A DNA stretch of 12,716 bases, taken from assembly GCA_023417975.1 (NCBI GenBank), contig JAEZDX010000683.1, forward strand, positions 1 to 12,716, read 5' to 3'. This document shows, piece after piece, positions 1 through 6,621 of the stretch. Made by a program: the position numbers and the translations under genes. The DNA is from Bacillota bacterium. Lineage in GTDB: Bacteria > Bacillota > Clostridia > Clostridiales > Clostridiaceae. Positions within the stretch are counted from its first letter, which is position 1. Every line of letters starts with the position of its first letter. The notes under the pieces are model-generated. The model had not been told where the DNA came from and did not search any database. It saw only the letters and a list, made by a program, of their open reading frames with translations.

Positions 1-1281
1 GTCAAAAGGCTCCTTAAAATATGGATATAGAAACTTTAAAATTGAATTAAATCTTCCGCTGTTGTAATATTTATCTACTACCTCTTCAACCTTTTTCAGT
101 ACTAGAAGCTCATCGTATGATATATAATGATTTTTTAATATTTCATAAGGTGGATAAGGAGCATATACCATACCCCATTTTTCTTCTTCTGCTCTCATAG
201 CTGATCCTTTTAATAGTTTTAAAAAGCCTAATTGAATCTCATGAGGATTCATATAGAAAACCTCATTAAAGGATTTTTTAAATGAAGCATAATCCTCACC
301 CGGCAGACCGGCTATCAAATCCAGATGCAGCTTAATATTATCCCGCTGCCTTAGCCTATGAACAATACTTGCTACCTCTTGAACATCCATAGTTCTATCT
401 ATATTTTCTACTACTTGAACATTTGTAGTTTGAACGCCTATTTCGAACTGAAACCTGTTAAACGGAGCGGTACGTAGCAGTTCAATATCCTCCTCTGTGA
501 GAAGGTCAGCCGAAATCTCAAAATGAAACCTTGTAGTCGTATCTGCTTCTATGAGAAATTTCCATAGTTCTCTGGCATACCTTTTATTACTGTTAAATGT
601 CCTATCAACAAATTTTACAAGAGTTACATTTTTATTCATCAGAAATAAAAGCTCTTTTTTTACTATGTCAATATTTCTAATTCTTACTCCGTGAATAGTT
701 GAAGAAAGGCAGTACTTACAACTAAAGGGACAGCCTCGTGAAGCCTCATAGTATACTAATTTATTTTCAAAATTATCATCTATTTCATATGGAAATATGA
801 GTTTATCCATATCTAGCAATGGCCTTGAGCTCAAATATTTTACCTCTCCACTCGGTTCTTTGTAATATAATCCCTTAATCTCATTTAACTTTTTCTTTGA
901 CAGCTTGTATTCGATGAATTCTTTATAGGTCTCTTCGCCTTCACCTTCGATTACATATTCACCAAGGTTTTTCTCTAAAAAGTCTCTGCTGTCATAGGAC
1001 ACTTCAGGCCCTCCATATATAATTTCAATTGCCGGTTCCACTTTTTTTATAAGTCGAACCAACTTTCCTATCATTTCCATATTCCAAATATAGCAAGAAA
1101 GACCTACAACCTGAGGTCTTTCCATTATCACTGCTTCTAAAATTCTTTCAAGCTGATCATTTATTGAAAACTCTTTTATTTTGCAATTATAATCCAGCTC
1201 TTCTGTATATTTCTTCAAATATCTTACCGCCAAATTTGTATGCACAAACTTCGCATTAAGTGCAATCAATACTACTTTCAT
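1..1281 (-). CDS. B12-binding domain radical SAM protein (DUF4080-type), 3' end outside window
   Basis: I translated this frame by hand. It is open from the ATG at 1281 to the left edge, giving 427 residues with no stop, so the C-terminus is missing. The N-terminal part (about 1-140) looks like a cobalamin-binding Rossmann domain: it begins MKVVLIALNAKFVHTNLA and has a GGPE turn near residue 98. A radical SAM domain follows, with the cluster motif C184-x3-C188-x2-C191 (RGCPFSCKYC), and then the (beta/alpha) strands expected of the barrel (FHFEISAD, FQFEIGVQTT, HLDLIAGLPGE). Family members are assumed to bind B12 and a 4Fe-4S cluster and to carry out radical chemistry, often methyl transfer; the substrate is unknown. 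A Shine-Dalgarno site, GGAGA, lies about 9 nt upstream of the start. The gene overlaps the methyltransferase-like gene upstream by 26 bp, so translational coupling is likely. The family call is firm; the specific reaction is not. Confidence 0.9.
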   Translation of the reverse strand, partial: MKVVLIALNAKFVHTNLAVRYLKKYTEELDYNCKIKEFSINDQLERILEAVIMERPQVVGLSCYIWNMEMIGKLVRLIKKVEPAIEIIYGGPEVSYDSRDFLEKNLGEYVIEGEGEETYKEFIEYKLSKKKLNEIKGLYYKEPSGEVKYLSSRPLLDMDKLIFPYEIDDNFENKLVYYEASRGCPFSCKYCLSSTIHGVRIRNIDIVKKELLFLMNKNVTLVKFVDRTFNSNKRYARELWKFLIEADTTTRFHFEISADLLTEEDIELLRTAPFNRFQFEIGVQTTNVQVVENIDRTMDVQEVASIVHRLRQRDNIKLHLDLIAGLPGEDYASFKKSFNEVFYMNPHEIQLGFLKLLKGSAMRAEEEKWGMVYAPYPPYEILKNHYISYDELLVLKKVEEVVDKYYNSGRFNSILKFLYPYFKEPFD

Positions 1282-1825
1282 CAATTATCTTCTCCTTCTG
1301 TTTACGCTTTCCTCTTAAATAGAAAAAGCATGCTTCTTCCTTTTCATCAATAATGTCAAAATAGTGCATTACCATTGACTTTATTTCAATCATTGACAGT
1401 TTTTTCATTGGATTAAGGTACTGCAGTTTAATATTCTGGGCCTCATTACCAGGCATAATAACCTCAATATCTAAATCCAACATCTCTCCAACTGCCTTAT
1501 TTACTTCCCATAAAAAGATTTCGCCTGAATCACTTACATATTTATCAATCTCCTTAAAAAGCTGCCTTCTCGCTTTGCTATTGTTTAACTGTCCCAAAGA
1601 AAAGAACAATACAACTGAATCGTAGCACTTATCACTTATAAACTCACGTTCTTCATCCATGACATATTCAACAGCTACTTCATCCTCATTTTGCTTGCAT
1701 AATTTATATATTATACCATAGTTTCTTATTCCTACATCCAAAATATTACCCTTTAGCTTTATAGCTGTCATATCAATACGACTTTTATCTTTTATTATAT
1801 TTAAACCTAAAGACCGTCTTTTCAT
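1256..1825 (-). CDS. Methyltransferase-like protein with degenerate SAM-binding motif
   Basis: The protein has about 189 residues. The segment NILDVGIRNYG resembles class I methyltransferase motif I (hydrophobic-D-x-G...G) but lacks the usual GxGxG. It is followed by a YDSVVLFFSLGQL strand-helix like the region after motif II, and EIFLWEVNKAVGEML like motif III. The C-terminus is short and basic (LRGKRKQKEK). No membrane segment is visible. I chose the ATG at 1825 because AGGTG sits 6 nt upstream. An in-frame GTG at 1834 is possible, with AAGGG 6 nt upstream, but the candidate promoter would place the transcript start almost on it. The gene lies directly upstream of, and overlaps, the B12 radical SAM gene, so the two probably act together. 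The fold assignment is an inference from weak motifs. The degenerate glycine loop leaves open whether it still binds S-adenosylmethionine. Confidence 0.7.
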   Translation of the reverse strand: MKRRSLGLNIIKDKSRIDMTAIKLKGNILDVGIRNYGIIYKLCKQNEDEVAVEYVMDEEREFISDKCYDSVVLFFSLGQLNNSKARRQLFKEIDKYVSDSGEIFLWEVNKAVGEMLDLDIEVIMPGNEAQNIKLQYLNPMKKLSMIEIKSMVMHYFDIIDEKEEACFFYLRGKRKQKEKIIDESSIDCT

Positions 1826-1842
1826 ACCTTTCACCTACTACC

Positions 1843-1871
1843 CTTATAATTAATTTAAGTATATAATTCAA
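1843..1871 (-). promoter_or_regulatory. Candidate sigma-A promoter for the methyltransferase-like/radical SAM pair
   Basis: On the minus strand, TTGAAT (1866-1871) and TATAAG (1843-1848) are separated by exactly 17 bp. They match the consensus at 4/6 and 5/6. It lies just downstream of the terminator of the preceding unit and just upstream of the start codon, leaving a leader of only about 10-15 nt. The spacing and position support it, but AT-rich DNA produces such matches by chance. Confidence 0.5.
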
Positions 1872-1877
1872 CATAAT

Positions 1878-1910
1878 AAAAAAGAATTCCTCCATTATAT
1901 GGAAGAATTC
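1878..1910 (-). terminator. Intrinsic terminator after the PLC-like gene
   Basis: An 11-bp stem with one mismatch (1884-1894 with 1900-1910, loop TTATA) is followed on the minus strand by six T residues (plus-strand A's at 1878-1883). It starts 10 bp past the stop of the zinc-PLC-like gene. The plus-strand side also carries a T-rich stretch (1912-1920), but no plus-strand gene reads into it. Confidence 0.85.
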
Positions 1911-1919
1911 CTTAATTTT

Positions 1920-2630
1920 TTAACTATTAATTTTCTTTATTTCTTCATAGAAATCCATCATAAGTCCCGCCGTAGTTCTTTGGGCTTCCTTCATAATTTC
2001 ACTTGCTATCTTATAGTAACGCTCCTCAATATTTTGTATGGCCTCATACTTATTATAAGTAAAATGAGCCATCTTAGCATTGCTCTCTATATATTTTCTT
2101 ATACTTTCATATCTCTTAATACCTGATTCGGCATCGAAGGAAAAATCCGACATAAGTCTTGCTATAATCCACAATTCAAATTTGCGATGGCTTTTCAAAA
2201 GTCTGTTACTCACATGATGAGGTACAGTTACATCCTGCACCAAATGACATGCAGCTCCGAAATAAAAAACAGCCTTATCCTTTTCACCATTATTCAAAAG
2301 TACCATAGATTTACTATAATATTTCTCACACTCAGATAAAGCATCAGAAAATCCATAAAGTCCTTTACCTTTTTCGTAATGGAAGAAATGATTTGAGCTT
2401 TTTAAGTCTTGATCAGCCCAGGTAACTCCGAGATTCAAAGGTTTTATATTATCTCGGAAAAACTTACATTGCTCAATATTACCTTCATTTTTTAATATCT
2501 CTATAGCCTTCATATTTATATATTTATGAACAGTGCAGTGTGTTTTAAGCACTGCTTTTTTTACAGGATTAACAGCAAACATAATCCCTTGAAGGGTTTT
2601 GCCATATGTTGTTTCGAGTCTTCTCTTCAT
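1920..2630 (-). CDS. Zinc-dependent phospholipase C-like protein (alpha-toxin N-domain fold), no signal peptide
   Basis: A 236-residue, mostly helical protein carrying the bacterial zinc-PLC signature. GAACHLVQDVTVPHH contains H129, D133 and H138/H139; SHRKFE supplies H148 and E152; THCTVH supplies H31/H35; WADQD supplies D73/D75; and HFFHY supplies H81/H84. The metal ligands known from clostridial alpha-toxin are therefore mostly present. Two things differ from secreted phospholipases C. There is no signal peptide, so the mature N-terminal Trp that binds zinc in those enzymes cannot form, and there is no C-terminal membrane-binding (PLAT/C2-like) domain. The start is ATG, with AAAGGAG about 11 nt upstream. 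It lies 26 bp downstream of the propeller gene and is followed by a terminator, so it is last in its unit. A phosphodiesterase on phospholipid or another phosphoester is plausible; the substrate and cell location are unknown. The family call is strong, the enzymatic role uncertain. Confidence 0.88.
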   Translation of the reverse strand: MKRRLETTYGKTLQGIMFAVNPVKKAVLKTHCTVHKYINMKAIEILKNEGNIEQCKFFRDNIKPLNLGVTWADQDLKSSNHFFHYEKGKGLYGFSDALSECEKYYSKSMVLLNNGEKDKAVFYFGAACHLVQDVTVPHHVSNRLLKSHRKFELWIIARLMSDFSFDAESGIKRYESIRKYIESNAKMAHFTYNKYEAIQNIEERYYKIASEIMKEAQRTTAGLMMDFYEEIKKINS

Positions 2631-2656
2631 ATGGAATACTTCTCCTTTATTATTAT

Positions 2657-3940
2657 CTATTTTTTAGTTTTCCACACTAAAATGCATATGATTGTTATAA
2701 TTAAACCTGTAGTATAAATAATAATAATATTTGAATTGCTATTTATTGTCTTCTCTTCGTTTCCAATTACAAACAGATATCCATCATTTTGTTCTAAAAG
2801 CATAATACCCTTTTCACAGCTTTTTATCGCCTTCAGTTTCATATTATTGTCCATCCTAAGCTTTTGGCTTACTACTCCGCTTGTACTCATACTATAAAGT
2901 ATATTATCCTTGTTATCATAGAAATATATGCAGTCCTTTTCGCCTAAAATTCCGTTTCTATCTATAGTTAAGGCAGACAGCGATGAAAGTGATTTATGCT
3001 GATACAATGGTGCCGGAGGATTATTACTTGGATGTTTTTGGAGCAGAAACTGTAGTTTCTCTCCGTTTAAGCCTTTAAACCTAGGACTATTTATAGGATC
3101 TCCTCCACTATAATCTGGCCATCCATACCATATGCCTTCTTTTAATTCATAAATATAATCCACATCTCCATTTACCGGTCTTCTTCCTCTAGGTTCCATT
3201 CCACCTACAGTGGCTATGATTCTTCCGTGGCTGTCAAAATCCATACTATTTACATTTCTTAGTCCCCAGCAAAATAAAGAAGTATTTTGCTTGTTTATAT
3301 TATATATTATTACGGAAGAATTGCCCGGAAAGTGTCCAGGAATTTTTTGTCCCGGTATATTTTTTGTATTATACGGAACAAATGCGCCAAACTTACTGTC
3401 CACTTTTTCACTTATAACAATATCCTTCGGCAAAATATCATAGTTAAACGGATACTTGTCCTTCCAAACATTGTCTTCACCTACAACACCTGAATTTGTA
3501 GCTGCTCCTATAGATAAATAAAGCATTCCGTTGTTTATTAAAATACTTCCTCCATCGTAATCACCATAATTGGGTATATCCTTCATCAGTTCAGTCCGTT
3601 TACCTTCTTGCACATCAAAGCAAAATAGTGAAGCTCCACTTAAAAAGTATAAATCTCCATTATAATAACCCAATGCTTTAATATCTAAATTATTATCTTC
3701 CATCAACATATAGCTTTTGCCACTTTTCTCTATTACTTGTATTTTATTTTTAAAAGCAACGAAAACATCATCGCCATTAACGGAAAAATCTCTGGCTTCT
3801 TTTAGACCAGATGCAATTATACTGTATTTTACTTTTCCATCACTTAGTAACATATGTTGTTCTTTTTTAACCATACCTATTATTATGTACGATAACAATA
3901 TAAATAAAATGGTAAGTAATATAAATACATACTTTTTCAT
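2657..3940 (-). CDS. Membrane-anchored beta-propeller, glucose/sorbosone dehydrogenase (PQQ-type) fold
   Basis: The protein has 427 residues. The N-terminus (MKK, then hydrophobic 5-23) is a signal anchor. A second hydrophobic segment near the C-terminus (about 404-422) is followed by WKTKK. This predicts a large extracytoplasmic domain held at both ends. The domain has six-bladed-propeller features of the glucose/sorbosone dehydrogenase family: LYLSIGAATNSG at 141-151, CWGLRNVNSMDFDSHGR at 224-240, DYIYELKEGIWYGWP at 261-275 and PPAPLYQHKS at 308-317. The stretch 152-207 is longer than I expect there and may be an inserted loop. The start is ATG with GGAGG 4 nt upstream. It sits between the ferritin-like and PLC-like genes, 26 bp from the latter. 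Clostridia are not known to make PQQ, so an oxidoreductase role is doubtful; sugar binding or a structural role is equally possible. The fold is fairly certain, the function not. Confidence 0.85.
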   Translation of the reverse strand: MKKYVFILLTILFILLSYIIIGMVKKEQHMLLSDGKVKYSIIASGLKEARDFSVNGDDVFVAFKNKIQVIEKSGKSYMLMEDNNLDIKALGYYNGDLYFLSGASLFCFDVQEGKRTELMKDIPNYGDYDGGSILINNGMLYLSIGAATNSGVVGEDNVWKDKYPFNYDILPKDIVISEKVDSKFGAFVPYNTKNIPGQKIPGHFPGNSSVIIYNINKQNTSLFCWGLRNVNSMDFDSHGRIIATVGGMEPRGRRPVNGDVDYIYELKEGIWYGWPDYSGGDPINSPRFKGLNGEKLQFLLQKHPSNNPPAPLYQHKSLSSLSALTIDRNGILGEKDCIYFYDNKDNILYSMSTSGVVSQKLRMDNNMKLKAIKSCEKGIMLLEQNDGYLFVIGNEEKTINSNSNIIIIYTTGLIITIICILVWKTKK

Positions 3941-4014
3941 TTTACCTCCACTATAATTTTTTACTTACCATATAAATATATTGGTTGACTACGAAAATAA
4001 TAACCTTCTTATGT

Positions 4015-4575
4015 TTACACCGGCTGTTTTAATAATTTTATATGCTGATTTTCAACTTCAGAGAGTACTTTAAAAATCGGTATTATGTTTTTATTTTCAA
4101 TTTCATCAATGTATTTGTTATAATACGCTACCGCATGCTCCTCTCTTTTGCCTGCCAAGTTCAGTAATAACATATCGTTATCATAGCTTGAATAATCAAT
4201 TTTTTTAAGCTTAGGTAATTGCTCAAATCCTCCTAATCTTCTGTGTATATTCGCATGCATAAATTCAATGTTTGCAAGAGCTTTAAACATTTCTTTTACT
4301 TCCTTATCAATGGCTTTTTTTGCAGCTTCCTTATAAAAGTCACCATTAAATACCTCAAGCTTCATTGCATGGTCCAATATCTTTATTTCACTATTACTCA
4401 GTTTTCCCATATTAAATTCAATGGCTTTATCAGTAAAAAAGTTTTCTGAAGCGCCACAAAACGGACAACAATTAATATGATCTTCTGAATTTTTTATTAG
4501 CATAGCGTTATCATTAATAAGTGCATTATCTTTTTCTATTCTCATACCACAAATCAAGCAAAATATTTTAACCAC
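4015..4575 (-). CDS. Ferritin-like diiron protein (rubrerythrin-like) with N-terminal zinc ribbon
   Basis: The protein has 186 residues. The N-terminus has two CxxC pairs, C6/C9 (CLIC) and C37/C40 (CPFC), which should form a zinc ribbon or rubredoxin-like site; the 27 residues between them make a long loop. Residues about 60-182 form a ferritin-like four-helix bundle. Likely diiron ligands are E74, E104-x-x-H107, E145 or E146, and E175-x-x-H178, spaced 30/41/30 as expected for a duplicated two-helix unit. In anaerobes such proteins usually reduce peroxide or handle iron. In rubrerythrin the rubredoxin domain is C-terminal; here the Cys module comes first. The start is uncertain: GTG at 4575 is the only usual start codon ahead of C6, yet the best Shine-Dalgarno sequence (AAGAGGTGG) overlaps it. 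The gene has its own promoter and probably leads the unit with the propeller and PLC-like genes, 81 bp downstream. Confidence 0.85.
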   Translation of the reverse strand: MVKIFCLICGMRIEKDNALINDNAMLIKNSEDHINCCPFCGASENFFTDKAIEFNMGKLSNSEIKILDHAMKLEVFNGDFYKEAAKKAIDKEVKEMFKALANIEFMHANIHRRLGGFEQLPKLKKIDYSSYDNDMLLLNLAGKREEHAVAYYNKYIDEIENKNIIPIFKVLSEVENQHIKLLKQPV

Positions 4576-4602
4576 CTCTTAAACACTTAATTTCTCATTT
4601 TC

Positions 4603-4631
4603 ATTATAATCAATTTTAAATCCATTATAAA
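4603..4631 (-). promoter_or_regulatory. Candidate sigma-A promoter of the ferritin-like gene unit
   Basis: On the minus strand, TTTATA (4626-4631, 4/6 match) is 17 bp from a perfect TATAAT (4603-4608). It starts just after the terminator of the upstream orphan gene and would give a leader of about 20 nt before the GTG at 4575. I found no convincing terminator between the ferritin-like and propeller genes, so it may drive all three genes of the unit. Confidence 0.6.
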
Positions 4632-4632
4632 C

Positions 4633-4656
4633 AAAAAAGCTGCCATTTTGGCAGCT
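4633..4656 (-). terminator. Intrinsic terminator of the orphan gene
   Basis: A perfect 7-bp stem (AGCTGCC at 4638-4644 with GGCAGCT at 4650-4656, 5-nt loop) is followed on the minus strand by a T run (plus-strand A's at 4633-4638). It begins 1 bp after the stop codon of the gene at 4658-5179, so that gene is probably transcribed alone. Confidence 0.9.
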
Positions 4657-4657
4657 G

Positions 4658-5179
4658 TTATAATAAATACTTATTAACAAATTCATATGTACTTTTATAT
4701 TGTTCATAGCTATTTGCATTTTTCATAAATACGCTTACTTTATCGGCAGATAAAATTAAGTTATATCCTTGTTTTAGTGCATCTAGATTTACAACAAAAC
4801 CCTCTACATAATCTCCTTTTATACTGTAATTATGTAGGAATATGCTGCACTCAAACAAATCCACTACAATTATGCTGCTACTATCAAATATATCAGCCTG
4901 TACTAATTTGCTATTCCTTATTGCATATATTTGCAAAGGACGCAAACTTCCATCTTTATTATATCCCTTTGTAGCATAGTAACTTTCTTCAATTTCATTA
5001 TTTTCAGGATTGACTGCAACTATGTTCACATTAATATCATCTCGTCCTATCCCATGATGTGCTTTTACTTTTTCTTTAATTTCTTGGCAAAATTTTAAAG
5101 CCGAACTAACCTTCAGCTTATATAATTGTCTTTTTAGAAACGAACTATTCGACATAACCCTAATAGCATTATTTGTCAC
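4658..5179 (-). CDS. Unrecognised protein, 173 residues, monocistronic
   Basis: I do not recognise this family. The start is GTG with AAGGTG 7 nt upstream; the next in-frame start is the ATG at residue 9. The N-terminal third is basic and helical (FLKRQLYKLKVSSALKF, then EIKEKVKAHH). The remainder alternates short hydrophobic strands with polar turns (INVNIVAVN, PLQIYAIRN, SIIVVDLFECSIFL, VEGFVVNLD, NLILSADKVSVF) and looks like a compact alpha/beta or mostly beta cytoplasmic domain. There is no signal peptide, no membrane segment, and only two cysteines (about 31 and 110) with no metal-binding pattern. The transcription signals are unusually clear: a consensus promoter, a roughly 65-nt leader with an inverted repeat at its start, and a terminator right after the stop. 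This suggests a real, regulated, independently expressed gene. It is divergent from the aminopeptidase gene. I propose no function. Confidence 0.8.
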   Translation of the reverse strand: MTNNAIRVMSNSSFLKRQLYKLKVSSALKFCQEIKEKVKAHHGIGRDDINVNIVAVNPENNEIEESYYATKGYNKDGSLRPLQIYAIRNSKLVQADIFDSSSIIVVDLFECSIFLHNYSIKGDYVEGFVVNLDALKQGYNLILSADKVSVFMKNANSYEQYKSTYEFVNKYLL

Positions 5180-5210
5180 CTTTGCACACCTTACCTTATC
5201 AAACTCTTTA

Positions 5211-5243
5211 TTATTTAATATTATTCAATATTCCATTAAATAA
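5211..5243. repeat. Inverted repeat TTATTTAAT/ATTAAATAA at the expected transcription start of the orphan gene
   Basis: A perfect 9-bp inverted repeat (5211-5219 and 5235-5243) has its half-sites 24 bp apart centre to centre. It begins just past the -10 box, where transcription of the minus-strand gene should start. It could be an operator or a weak leader stem. The sequence is purely A/T, so chance is a real alternative. Confidence 0.4.
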
Positions 5244-5250
5244 TAAAAAA

Positions 5251-5279
5251 ATTATACTATCTAATCAGAAAATTGTCAA
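5251..5279 (-). promoter_or_regulatory. Perfect-consensus sigma-A promoter of the orphan gene
   Basis: On the minus strand, TTGACA (5274-5279) and TATAAT (5251-5256) are exactly 17 bp apart, a 12/12 consensus match. It would start transcription near 5244, leaving a leader of about 65 nt before the GTG at 5179. Confidence 0.9.
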
Positions 5280-5360
5280 ATATAAGCATAGTTTATTTAT
5301 AACTATACAGATATATATTTTAGTTGTGGCCGAATAATTTTTCAAAATCCCTTGCTTTTA

Positions 5361-5390
5361 CTGTGAATTTATCAAGTTTCAAGCTCACAG
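5361..5390. repeat. Inverted repeat CTGTGA/TCACAG upstream of the aminopeptidase promoter
   Basis: A perfect 6-bp inverted repeat (5361-5366 and 5385-5390) with an 18-bp centre lies 15 bp upstream of the -35 box of the aminopeptidase promoter. It is a possible regulator-binding site in the divergent intergenic region. The rest of 5180-5460 holds only the two promoters and the A/T repeat; I see no gene there. Confidence 0.3.
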
Positions 5391-5405
5391 ATCATTAATA
5401 AAATA

Positions 5406-5434
5406 TTGCCGTTGCTTTTTGGTAAACTTATAAT
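5406..5434 (+). promoter_or_regulatory. Sigma-A promoter of the aminopeptidase gene
   Basis: TTGCCG (5406-5411, 4/6) is 17 bp from a perfect TATAAT (5429-5434). The start codon is at 5461, with GGAGGTG (5449-5455) 5 nt before it. The predicted transcript start near 5441 gives a leader of about 20 nt. Confidence 0.75.
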
Positions 5435-5460
5435 ATAAAATACTTTTTGGAGGTGTAAAT

Positions 5461-6576
5461 ATGAAAGATTCTAGAATTATACAATTAGCCGAAAGCCTGG
5501 TAAACTATTCCTGTTCCATAAAGAAGGGGGAAAAAGTTCTTATTGAAGCATATGATCTTGATCAAAGCTTTGTAACAGAACTTGTCAAACAGGTGTATAT
5601 GGTAGGTGGTCTGCCTTTTGTTTCTATAAAGCAGAATAGCATAAGTAGAGCTTTGTATATGGGCTGCTCGGAAGAACAGATGAACTTAATGGCAAAATAT
5701 GAAGCCGAGAGAATGAAGGATATGGATGTATACATAGGCATAAGAGGCGGCAACAATACTAATGAGCTTTCAGATGTTCCCGGTGACAAAATGGCGATTC
5801 ATTGGAAAAATTTTTGGGGACCGGTACATGGCGATATAAGAGTTCCGAAAACCAGGTGGGTAGTATTAAGATATCCTACTTATTCTATGGCTCAAGCAGC
5901 ATCTATGAGCACAGAAGCCTTTGAAGACTTTTACTTTAATGTATGCAATCTTGATTACAGTAAGATGTCAAAAGCTATGGATTCATTAGTGGATATCATC
6001 TACAAAACCGATAAAGTACATATCAAAGGTGAAGGTACTGATTTAACTTTCTCAATAAAAGGTATGCACGGTATTAAGTGTGACGGTAAGGTTAATGTAC
6101 CTGATGGTGAAGTATATACTGCACCTGTAAGAGATTCTGTTAACGGATATATTACCTATAATACTCCGGCGGTTTATGAAGGCTTTACCTTTGAAAACAT
6201 CAGACTTGAGTTTAAAGATGGTAAAATAATAAAAGCTACTTCCAATGATAATGAAAGAATCAATAAAATATTCGATACTGATGAAGGTGCAAGATATGTT
6301 GGAGAATTTGCTATAGGCGTGAATCCGTATATATTAACTCCTATGAAGGATACTTTATTTGATGAGAAAATAGCGGGTTCTATACATTTTACCCCCGGAA
6401 AATCTTATGAAGATTGCTTTAACGGCAATAGATCTTCCATACATTGGGATCTTGTTTATATGCAAAGACCTGAGTACGGTGGTGGAGAAATCTATTTTGA
6501 TGACGTACTTATTCGTAAAGACGGTATTTTCGTTATTGATGAATTAAAACAACTAAACCCTGAAAATTTAAAATAG
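5461..6576 (+). CDS. Aminopeptidase, M29 family (AmpS/PepS/AmpT-like)
   Basis: A 371-residue cytoplasmic metallo-aminopeptidase that removes N-terminal amino acids from peptides. The family's two-metal site can be traced: E217 (NVPDGEVYTAP), E282 (GEFAIGVN), H309 (GSIHFTPGKSY), Y316, and H328/D330 (IHWDLV). The spacing between most of these matches known M29 enzymes (65, 27, 7 and 2 residues); the Y-to-H gap is shorter. The N-terminal domain (1-180) includes the usual ALxxGxxEEQ-like segment (ALYMGCSEEQ). The length is somewhat below that of the roughly 410-residue family members, but no motif is missing. The ATG start is backed by a near-perfect Shine-Dalgarno site, and the gene has its own promoter and terminator, so it is monocistronic. 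The likely role is turnover of peptides for nutrition or recycling. The family is certain; substrate preference cannot be read from the sequence. Confidence 0.95.
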   Translation: MKDSRIIQLAESLVNYSCSIKKGEKVLIEAYDLDQSFVTELVKQVYMVGGLPFVSIKQNSISRALYMGCSEEQMNLMAKYEAERMKDMDVYIGIRGGNNTNELSDVPGDKMAIHWKNFWGPVHGDIRVPKTRWVVLRYPTYSMAQAASMSTEAFEDFYFNVCNLDYSKMSKAMDSLVDIIYKTDKVHIKGEGTDLTFSIKGMHGIKCDGKVNVPDGEVYTAPVRDSVNGYITYNTPAVYEGFTFENIRLEFKDGKIIKATSNDNERINKIFDTDEGARYVGEFAIGVNPYILTPMKDTLFDEKIAGSIHFTPGKSYEDCFNGNRSSIHWDLVYMQRPEYGGGEIYFDDVLIRKDGIFVIDELKQLNPENLK

Positions 6577-6580
6577 CCTG

Positions 6581-6604
6581 ACGACGCTTCAAGCGTCGTT
6601 TTTT
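6581..6604 (+). terminator. Intrinsic terminator of the aminopeptidase gene
   Basis: A GC-rich perfect stem (ACGACGC at 6581-6587 with GCGTCGT at 6593-6599, loop TTCAA) is followed by six T residues (6599-6604). It lies 4 bp after the TAG stop. Confidence 0.95.
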
Positions 6605-6621
6605 ATTTAAAGCCATATGAG

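Noticed and set aside
3210..3493. Overlapping plus-strand open frames
   Set aside because: They are antisense to the propeller domain core and have no ribosome-binding site or family resemblance.
3941..4014. Separate promoter or terminator between the ferritin-like and propeller genes
   Set aside because: No -35/-10 pair with proper spacing and no stable stem with a T run is visible; only a weak A/T near-palindrome at 3968-3984.
5180..5460. AT-rich intergenic region as a replication origin
   Set aside because: I see no DnaA-box cluster and no dnaA/dnaN neighbour; promoters explain the AT-richness.
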